A stretch of DNA of 64,000 nucleotides from Mauremys mutica (Eukaryota > Chordata > Testudines > Geoemydidae): the NCBI RefSeq assembly GCF_020497125.1, contig NC_059080.1, forward strand, positions 70,290,618 through 70,354,617. Direction: 5' to 3'. Made by a program: the position numbers and the translations under genes. This document shows, piece by piece, positions 57,001-64,000 of this stretch. Each line of letters opens with the position of its first letter. Position 1 is the first letter of the stretch. Below the pieces are notes generated by a model. That model was given only the letters and a program-made list of their open reading frames with translations. It did not search any database and was not told where the DNA came from.

Positions 57001-57245
57001 GCTCTGCAGCAAGGAGGGCCTGAAAAAGCTTGCCTGCAACAGAGGAAGCAGACTAGGTCTTCAGGTATTAAAAACAGTTCTAGTTCTTCCTCCTGAGCTG
57101 GGAACAGGCTGAAGATCCATTATACAGAATTTATGGGCCTCCTTGTGCAAAAGAGTATTATGTAAGCTTTGCAGTAACTCAGACCATCAGGAAGGTATAC
57201 TGAATTCATGTGACCTGGTGCGAAGTTTCAGATTTTAAGACTTAC
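54084..57245. other. no gene proven; scattered old repeat pieces
   Basis: AT-rich DNA. A 73-codon plus-strand frame at 55737-55955 (MAAANFETNNNDFSTLQQNI start) and a 113-codon frame at 56321-56662 look less random than most but have no motif that I know. 'cactgacttcagcaagccc' occurs twice (54940, 56053). Confidence 0.35.
56012..56086. repeat. small palindromic ancient repeat
   Basis: The ends gggtgaaatcatggcccc and the complement-like ...ccaaaatttcacccc enclose 'cagtgaagtcaac' and 'ccactgacttcagc'. The same CCATTGACTTCAATGG-type core recurs at 3490, 9941, 36943 and 55410. Confidence 0.55.
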
Positions 57246-57301
57246 TTTCTCAGCAGCAGACTCCAGGCATCATCTTTATGTGCCTGTTTGCTCTTCATTC
57301 C
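57246..57301 (-). other. candidate internal exon (unrecognised)
   Basis: The minus strand shows an excellent acceptor (ggttttatttgagattttag), 56 bases open in one frame (GMKSKQAHKDDAWSLLLR), and a strong donor (gaaa|gtaagt). Phase is 0 in, two bases out. The peptide looks protein-like but I cannot match it. Of the splice-flanked segments in the window this has the best signals on both sides. Confidence 0.25.
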
Positions 57302-57401
57302 CTAAAATCTCAAATAAAACCAAAATAGTTATACAAAGAAAAATAAATGTCATGCTTATTATTTATATTTTAAATTTATTTTTCCATCTCTTTGCTTACT
57401 A

Positions 57402-57641
57402 GAGAGTGAACTTCAGACACATGTGGATGGCGATCCCATTATGGTTACATGTTTGTATGAGGACATGGGAGATTACAAGGAAAGCAACTACGCAATGCTA
57501 CAGAAGATGCCTCCATGTCAGCTCCATACAAACCAACAAGAGGGAAGCCATGAATCAAGCCCGGTGCCAAGAGGTCTTTTACATAGAACAAGTTGTACTA
57601 ATATGCTAACTCAAACAGGAGAGAGGGACTGCAGCTGCTAA
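57402..57641 (+). other. candidate plus-strand exon or pseudogene fragment
   Basis: After a pyrimidine-rich acceptor (ccatctctttgcttactag) one frame stays open for about 80 codons (ESELQTHVDGDPIMVTCLYE, then DMGDYKESNYAMLQKMPPCQ) to a TAA at 57639-57641. The composition (acidic residues, Met, Cys) differs from random AT-rich frames nearby. No family is recognised. It could be a terminal exon, an old retrocopy piece or chance. Confidence 0.2.
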
Positions 57642-58429
57642 TCCAGCCCATAGGCTGGAGTAGCAGCTACTGGGGGACTGCGCTGTACTCTCCTGTTCTG
57701 AGACCAGATTTGGGAAAATAATTTATCTCCCAACCTTCCACCCACATAAAGCTGAATTATTCAGGCTTTATGCAGGTGAACCAAATTTCACTCAATAAAT
57801 GGTCTCCTGATCTGCTACAAGAGTCATCTATTTCCAAAATCAGCCATGAGGGCTTTATCTAGATTAAATTTACCAGTAGGTCATTGCTAAACACCACACT
57901 GTCTCTAGTTCTACTATGAAAAAGCTTAGAAAACATGGCAGTATAAACACTTGTGGGCAATCTACACTAGCATTATCACCATTGCTAGTGCCACAGTGGG
58001 GGATTTCCCTAAAATTGCCATTGCAGATGCTCTTATAAGGCAGTGTAAGGCAATGCCTATTTTCTTCTTTAGTAAGTGTGTTTTTCCACATACTTTACCT
58101 CCAGTCACGGGAATCTTACAAGCAGAAATTCTAGAAACATGTGTTTCTAAACCCAGGTTTCCCATGTTACAATGTATTACTCTACTAACCAATCTGTGAC
58201 TCTGCCTGTAATGCATATTTTCCAATAGCTGCCTATAAAGGTATCATTTAATAAATCAGAAAAGGCTAATTAGAATTTCATGTCTAAATTCTAGGATCTA
58301 AATTTAAGTTTATTTTAGGTCAAACAAATCAATTGTTTTAATCCCTTGTGTGTGTGTATTGTTAATTGCAATTTAATAAAAACCAACTCTCTGAAAGATA
58401 AGTAATCTTTAGTTGTCTCCTATAGGGAG
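57642..58429. other. no gene seen
   Basis: A short inverted pair (ctacactagcattatcacc / attgctagtgcc, 57961-57992) may be a DNA-transposon end, possibly of the neighbouring Harbinger element, but this is not secure. Confidence 0.3.
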
Positions 58430-58487
58430 TGGTTGCTGCTGATAGTGTCAGTCTGATCATTTGCTGACTACAAATCCCAGTCAGGAA

Positions 58488-59697
58488 TCAAATCATCACA
58501 ATTTTCATGCAAGGTGGCAAGTTAAAGCATGGCAGAGTGCTATACAGAAAAACACAGTACTGGTGCTCATTGTCCAAATGTTGCCTCAAAGTTTCCCTGA
58601 TTCTAATAGATCCCCACTGTGCCTCTCTAATAGGCCTGGTATCTGGCTGATCAAATTCAGCAGCCAGGCGATCTGCCTGCACACTCCATCCTGGGGGAAA
58701 CTTCACCATTAGCCTCACAATTATTATGGAGCATGCAACAGGCTTAATTTTTCTCATGTAGGTTAAACCTACCATAAAGGCAGCGCTAGCGTACTTTTTA
58801 ATCTGCCAAAGGCACATTCTACAGTCATTTTACACCTGCTCGGCCTGTTGTTGAAGCACTCCTTGCTACTGTCCAGGTTTCCCATGTAAGGCTTTATGAG
58901 CCATAGGAATAAGGAGTACGCTGGGTCTCCCACGATCACTATGGGTATTTCAGCATTCCCCACTGGAATCTTCTGGTCTGGAAAGAAAATCCCTGCTTGG
59001 AACTTTCTGTACAGGCCAGTGTTCCTGAAGACGTGTGCATCACGCACCTTCCCGGACCACCCCACATTGACGTCAGTGAAACGCCCATGGTGATCCGCAA
59101 GCACCTTCAATGCCATAGAGAAGTACCCCTTTCTATTGATGAACTCCGTTGCAAGATGGTCTGGGCCCAAAATTGGAATATACGTGCCATCTATTGCCCT
59201 GCTGTGGTTAGGGAATCCCATTGCTGCAAAACCATCCACTATTTCACGCACATTGCCATGAGTCAGTCCTTTCGTAGCAGAATGAAATTAATGGTCCTAG
59301 GCATTTGCGTTACTGCAGCCCCAACAGTTGACTTCCCGACTCCAAACTGATTCGCAATCAACCAGTAGCAGTCTGGAGTCACCAGCTTCCACACAATGAT
59401 CACCATGCGCTTCTCCACTGAGAGGGCAGCTCTCATTTTGGTGTCCTTGCACCACAGTGCAGGGGTGAACCCCACATAATTCCTGGAAGGAGGCTTTCCG
59501 CATTCAAAAGTTCTGCAGCCACTGCTCGTCATCCCAGACCTGCATAACGATGCAATCCCACCACTCAGTGCTTGTTTCCCGAGCCAGTCCACCATGTTCA
59601 GCTGCTCCGTGAATGCCAAAAGTAATCTGGTGTTGTTTCTTTCTATGGCACACAGTAGGTCAGGCAACTCAGATTCATGTTTAGAGTTGGAGCTCAT
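58488..59697 (-). pseudogene. Harbinger transposase (DDE), frameshifted
   Basis: PIF/Harbinger enzymes cut and paste their element, normally with a partner Myb-like protein. N-terminal part (59697-59263): a predicted helical region and SVEKRMVIIVWKLVTPD then ANQFGVGKSTVGAAV. One extra or missing base near 59265 shifts to the second part (59251-58769): AIDGTYIPI (first D), RKGYFSMALKVLADHHGRFT, VIVGDPAYSLFLWLIKPYMG (second D), and VECAFGRLKS (E). All three catalytic acids are kept. A further shift near 58800 leads to the tail DRLAAEFDQPDTRPIREAQW. It is otherwise close to full length (about 400 residues). It resembles HARBI1-like proteins but sits in a transposon context. Confidence 0.85.
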
Positions 59698-60217
59698 GAT
59701 TAAGGCTGTGATTTAGTCACGAAGGTCGTGGAATCTGTGACTTTCAAAGACCTCCATGACTTCAGTCAACACTGGCTGGGAGCTACAGGATCCCCTGTCA
59801 CCTGTGGAGGCAGGGTGCTGTGTGGGGGAGCCCCGCAGCTCCCAGCCACCACAGGTGGCAGGGGGGATCCGCCGCTCCCAACCACCGGGGGGGGGACCGG
59901 GCGGTGGGGGGAATCCCTGCCGCTCCCATGCACCACAGGCGGTGGGGGGCAGGGGAGAATTCACCAAGCTCCCAGCTGCCGCAGATTGCAAGAGGGACTC
60001 CGGAGCTCCCAGCCACTGCGGGGAGGTGAGGGTGATAACCCCGGAGCTCCCAGCCATCCCTCCCCGCAGTTGCCAAGGCTAGACATTTTGTCATGAGTAT
60101 TTTTAGTAAAAGTCAAGGAAAGGTCATGGGCGTCTGTGAATTTTTCATTATTGCCCGTGACCTGTCTGTGACTTTTACTAAAAATATCTGAGACAAAAAC
60201 TTAACCTTACTCATGAT
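59693..60217. mobile_element. hAT MITE with perfect 8-bp target duplication
   Basis: The body 59701-60209 runs from taaggctgtgatttagtcac to ...aaaaacttaacctta. Identical octamers CTCATGAT flank it (59693-59700 and 60210-60217). Internal 'tttttagtaaaagtcaagga' and its complement near 60170 show the same family as 14548-15178. Its GC-rich middle yields overlapping spurious frames. The target octamer contains the start codon of the Harbinger transposase (minus strand). Confidence 0.85.
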
Positions 60218-60814
60218 ATACTTTATGACCATCCGTGATGCGTTCATAACAGTGACCACAACAGAAGAGTAGTGTGGGATCCATCCTTTCAGACAGAGAT
60301 GGCGGGTAGACAATAAACAAGGGCTGTTGAAAAATGCCACATAATACAGTTGGAAACCCATGGAATGGAATGAAATGCATCATGAGATGCTGAATCCACA
60401 CCCACAATTGCACTGTGATCCACTCCACCTTCCCACAACTCCTAGCTGCAAAAGGTGGTGAGTAGCATGGGGGGACAGTACCCACAATGCACTGCTCTTA
60501 CTGTCGATGCTAGAGCACCACATAGTTTCCTATGCAGAAATCCTGGTGCCTATCATAACAAAAGTGCTCAACAAGAACCTGCTGCATTTCTCCAAGAATA
60601 GAATGGAGTAAAGAACTTTTCCCACTACTCCAGTTTGGACTAGATGGTGGATTGGGACCTGTATAGCCTTCATTTTCTGATGATTTTTTTTGCTAAAGAT
60701 GAAAAACTTGTGTTTGTGGATTTGCATTAGTTCTACAGAAGTCACCACTTTGGACAATATCCAGTACTAAAAACTACCTAGTTGCCGGCCATCTTTTATT
60801 GAAGAGATGAGAGT

Positions 60815-61105
60815 GTATGTCTCTGCTGCAATCCAGAAGTGTGACTGCAGCACAAGTAGACCTAGCTGAGTTAGTTTTGATCTGGCTAAAGTAACAGCAG
60901 CAATGAAGCCACAGCCAGCTGGCAGCACAGGCTAGCTCCACCCTCCTGGGACCAGGGCTACATACCAAGTGGCTAACCCATTCCACCACCCATGCTGCCA
61001 GGAGCTTTACTGCTACTGTTACAGGAGCTAGCTAGATCAAAGCCAGCTCAGGTACTCTACAGGTGCTGCAATAACATTTCCCTATTGCAGTGTACACATA
61101 TTGTG
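60815..61105. mobile_element. palindromic MITE with TATGTCT...ends
   Basis: The left part gtatgtctctgctgcaatcc and right part attgcagtgtacacatatt are inverted. Internal 'gagttagttttgatctggct' pairs with 'agctagatcaaagccagctc', and 'ccagctggcagcacaggcta' with 'atgctgccaggagctt'. It belongs with the GTCTACAC-ended MITEs common in turtles and codes for nothing. Confidence 0.6.
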
Positions 61106-63179
61106 AGATAATCATCCTCTTCAGACTAGCACTGATGAGTCATGCACTTTGATTTAAGATTAATGAGGCCCATTCTGTAAATTTTCCTCTACTGTAGTCT
61201 CCCAGACTTATTCCATTTATTCTCATAGAGCTGATTACCCTTTCTGCTTTGTTTTGCAAAGGGGAACACACACTGCCTGTTTCTGTACAACAGCTTGTAC
61301 ACTTTCTTGTACTGCCTTGTGGATGAAAGCATCCTCTTGCAAGTCAACACGCCACAAGTGAAATCACATGTACCTACAGTACACCATTTTTGTAATCTAT
61401 GGCTCTAGCTGATGGATCCAATATAAACAGGGTAACCAATCCCACAGGCCTTCTTTGTTCTGAATAATAATACCACATCTAATAGCCATCTGTCCATACC
61501 AGAACTATTCAGTGAACCATGTACAAAGGTAAAGTTAGTCTTCTGAACTGCAAGTTTATCGTCTCTAAAGTAGACACCTCATGCTCTGTTAAATAAATTG
61601 CTGTGATTTCCTGCACACGTCTCTCATCACATAGTAGGATTTTTTTTAAAAAAAGCTCCTGCAAGATCTCTGTACTGAGGTATACAGGAAACATTAAATG
61701 TTTATCCCCTAGTAGTCAACCACGACACAATGCCCTCCTAGGGCTCTCCCTTCAATTTGCACTCAGGAGTTGTTTTCTTGGTTCTCTCCTCTCCCTCCAG
61801 TTTAGCAGCAGCGCTTTTCTGAGGGAGTTGATAATTGGTTCTGCATTTCCCAGACAGAGGAAAGGACACTCCATGCTCTGAGGGAAGTAAGAGACTCCCA
61901 GGACAGGATAATTAGGTTGAGAGCATTTGTACAAAAAGCTTAAGTTGAGTAATGAAGTGGTTACCTTCCTAAGAATAGTATAAGAGAGTTCCTGTCATGC
62001 ACTGCCAGCTTGGAAGCAGAGCACTTTGGAAAAGGAAGTGACTAGGTGGTTCTTTCATCCCAATCCCATAGAATGACCGCTCTAGCTTCCTGCAATCATG
62101 GTCATGGAGGAACCTCAACCTAGATCAGATCAACAGATACTACTTTGAGAGAACTGCAATATAACCTCTTAAAGTTATTTCTGACCTTGTGATTGGAAAC
62201 AAAGGATATACTGTTTGTCTCTTAAAAGTAGCTAAAGATAACTTTTATTTCAAACAATTTAATGAAGTGCTACAATTCTTTCTGGAATTTTTTTTTCAAA
62301 ATTACACACCCACACTTAACTACAACTTTAATACTTTTTCTAATAAAACAAGAAGGGGTTGTTTAATCATTTTAAACAAAATCTTTAACAATTAATTATG
62401 TAAATGGTTGATCTGTCAGAAAAGCCATTTCCAAATGTTATTCCTTTCATCACAAGAATCATTTCCAGCCTTGTCAAATTCCAGATGTACTATCTACTTC
62501 GATCACAGAAAACATAAGGCAACCTTAAAACTAACTTCATAAACATTTGAAGAAAACATTAAAATTCCACTACCTCCTCTATATGCTCTCAGCTTTGGTC
62601 TTCGTCTTGTGGACACTGAAAGTCTTAAGTGACACTTCATTAGCTTTGAGACATTTTAGCATGTCTTGTTAATTTCAGCTCTTGGGAGACTTATATCCTT
62701 ACACAGGTCTAGTGTTTTTAAAATAGATTCTGTCCACATTCCCCAATGCATACATACAAAGAAAACCTGCTAAATATAGTAAAAAAAAGTATACAGTTGT
62801 GATATTTTATTAGATCTAAACCTGAACTACAAAAAATAAAATTTGATTATTAATATGTTTTACACCATAGGTTTGTTTTATCTAATATGGGAAGAGAAAA
62901 AAAAGCAACGCCAATAAACAGGAGCAAGGCCTATCAAATTTATCATGGCCGCCATGCATACCAACTTATTTCCTATACTAAAAAGAAATCCATCCTGCCC
63001 AAAAATAAGTCCATAAATAACACCATCTTAAAATCTAATAATGACTGGCAATGACTGCGTGTCAAACATTATAGCTGAAATTTCCTCTATTTCTCTAATC
63101 CTTTCATTAGGTTTACACTTCTGAATGAACTTACCACAGGAAAAAAGACAAAAATGCCCTATTACTTGTGGGCAAACGT
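61106..63179. other. no gene or named repeat seen
   Basis: AT-rich DNA with short frames only. Confidence 0.35.
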
Positions 63180-63545
63180 ATGACAAAACAATCACTCCAT
63201 ACCTGACCTCTTAGTTCTTGTCCTCAAAGGAAACCTTCAGAACACCTTTATGAGCCTGGGAGCTTAAATTCCTAATTTTTTTAGACTTTATAAATTCATG
63301 GATTTCTTAAAGACACCAAATGTATGGCTCATTACAACAATCTATACTCAGTAGTACTGTAGAGGTGTTAACTGCCACTTCACCTTGAATCATCTCTCGC
63401 AACATATTAACTCCAGTTTATTCCACCTTGTATTTAGCAGTGAGTACCTTTCCCAGATCTGAAGAAGAGCTCTTTGTAAGATTAAAAGCTAGTCTCTTTC
63501 AACCTCAGAAGTTGGTCCAATAAAAGATATTTCCTCACCCACCTT
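63180..63545 (-). repeat. Penelope-like element tail
   Basis: It runs parallel to 25784-26670: 'aaaacaatcactccat', 'ctcaaaggaaaccttcagaa', 'gttaactgccacttcacctt', then 'gaagaagagctctttgtaag', 'gaagttggtccaataaaaga' and 'cctcacccacctt'. It lacks the MITE insertions found in that copy. No coding part is recognisable. Confidence 0.65.
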
Positions 63546-64000
63546 TTCTCTCTGAATCATAAATGTATTTCAAAAAAATTAGTTTACAAGTCATAGTATT
63601 TCGCAGAAGAAAACTTGTAAGATTACAAGTGAAAACACTTTTAATAAAGTATCTTTCAACTGCACATATGATAATCTTGACACTTGCTTTATACCCCATT
63701 GCAAGAGTGGAGATTTGCTGGAGAATGAAAGGCATTCTTACTCTTACTTCTAGGGTATGAACTCTGATGCAAGTGGCAGGGACATGTCATTTGAAATTCC
63801 CTTCCTTTGATGGCCAGAGTGAGTCTGAGAGTGCAGCATAAAACAAAATGCCCCCATTTATTAACTGCAGTTGACTAGTTTTGTTTAGGCATATTTTGAT
63901 TCATGTTTATTCTATTGTGCTTGTTTTAATTATGAATATGAATTGTTTTTGACTAACGTTTGGTATATTAAGGTACAGTATTAAGTTATTAACACAGACA

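Larger units (their letters stand above)
58430..60540 (-). mobile_element. Harbinger-type DNA transposon, decayed, interrupted by a MITE
   Basis: The minus strand carries a Harbinger transposase (59697-58488) and, beyond the inserted hAT MITE (59701-60209), a leader with 'attgtgggtactgtcccccc'-type sequence that I associate with turtle Harbinger elements. Terminal inverted repeats could not be fixed, so the limits are approximate. Confidence 0.6.

Noticed and set aside
59713..60096. Several Gly/Pro-rich frames on both strands
   Set aside because: They lie inside the hAT MITE at 59701-60209 and have the composition of its GC-rich repeat body.
1..64000. tRNA, rRNA or bacterial-type operon and riboswitch signals
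   Set aside because: The only tRNA-like promoters are those of the two SINE copies. The composition and repeat content are those of a vertebrate nuclear genome.

Overview
The window looks like non-coding nuclear DNA of a turtle, probably a cryptodire. It is AT-rich and has no compact gene series, no bacterial-type operons and no tRNA or rRNA genes. It is packed with the repeat mix typical of turtle genomes: CR1 LINEs, a tRNA-derived SINE of the turtle type, DIRS-type tyrosine-recombinase retrotransposons, Penelope-like elements (PLEs), an RTE-type LINE, LTR remnants, many hAT MITEs, Tigger-type mariner MITEs, a Harbinger transposase relic and old MIR/L2-like copies. Family names come from remembered consensus sequences and protein motifs; no search was run.

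Layout. 0-5.4 kb: old MIR copy, a splice-flanked GC-richer block, a Tigger MITE and two LTR-like pieces. 5.9-9.1 kb: a palindromic non-autonomous hAT element, a small hAT MITE and a turtle SINE. 10.2-11.2 kb: a candidate 3' terminal exon on the minus strand. 14.5-15.2 kb: a hAT MITE with a perfect 8-bp target duplication. 19.3-22.4 kb: a frameshifted RTE-type LINE with endonuclease and reverse transcriptase. 23.0-26.7 kb: PLE copies, one of which carries a short DIRS derivative and nested MITEs. 29-38 kb: palindromic MITE, MIRs, a solo LTR, four more hAT MITEs and an L2/L3-like fragment. 38.9 and 41.7 kb: a CR1 tail and a Tigger MITE. 45.1-54.1 kb: a large decayed DIRS element on the minus strand whose recombinase region was split by a CR1, itself invaded by a SINE, a PLE fragment and a GC-rich hAT palindrome. 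57-61 kb: exon-like segments, a Harbinger transposase relic split by a hAT MITE at its start codon, and another palindromic MITE. 63.2-63.5 kb: a further PLE tail.

All recognisable coding sequence belongs to transposable elements and is broken by frameshifts, stops or insertions. A host gene is not proven. Several minus-strand segments have good splice signals and open frames, so the window may be intronic in a minus-strand gene ending near 10.2 kb, but such signals also arise by chance in AT-rich DNA. I found no evidence for a new biological system. The most informative content is the nested insertion history and the unusual DIRS, PLE and palindromic hAT structures.
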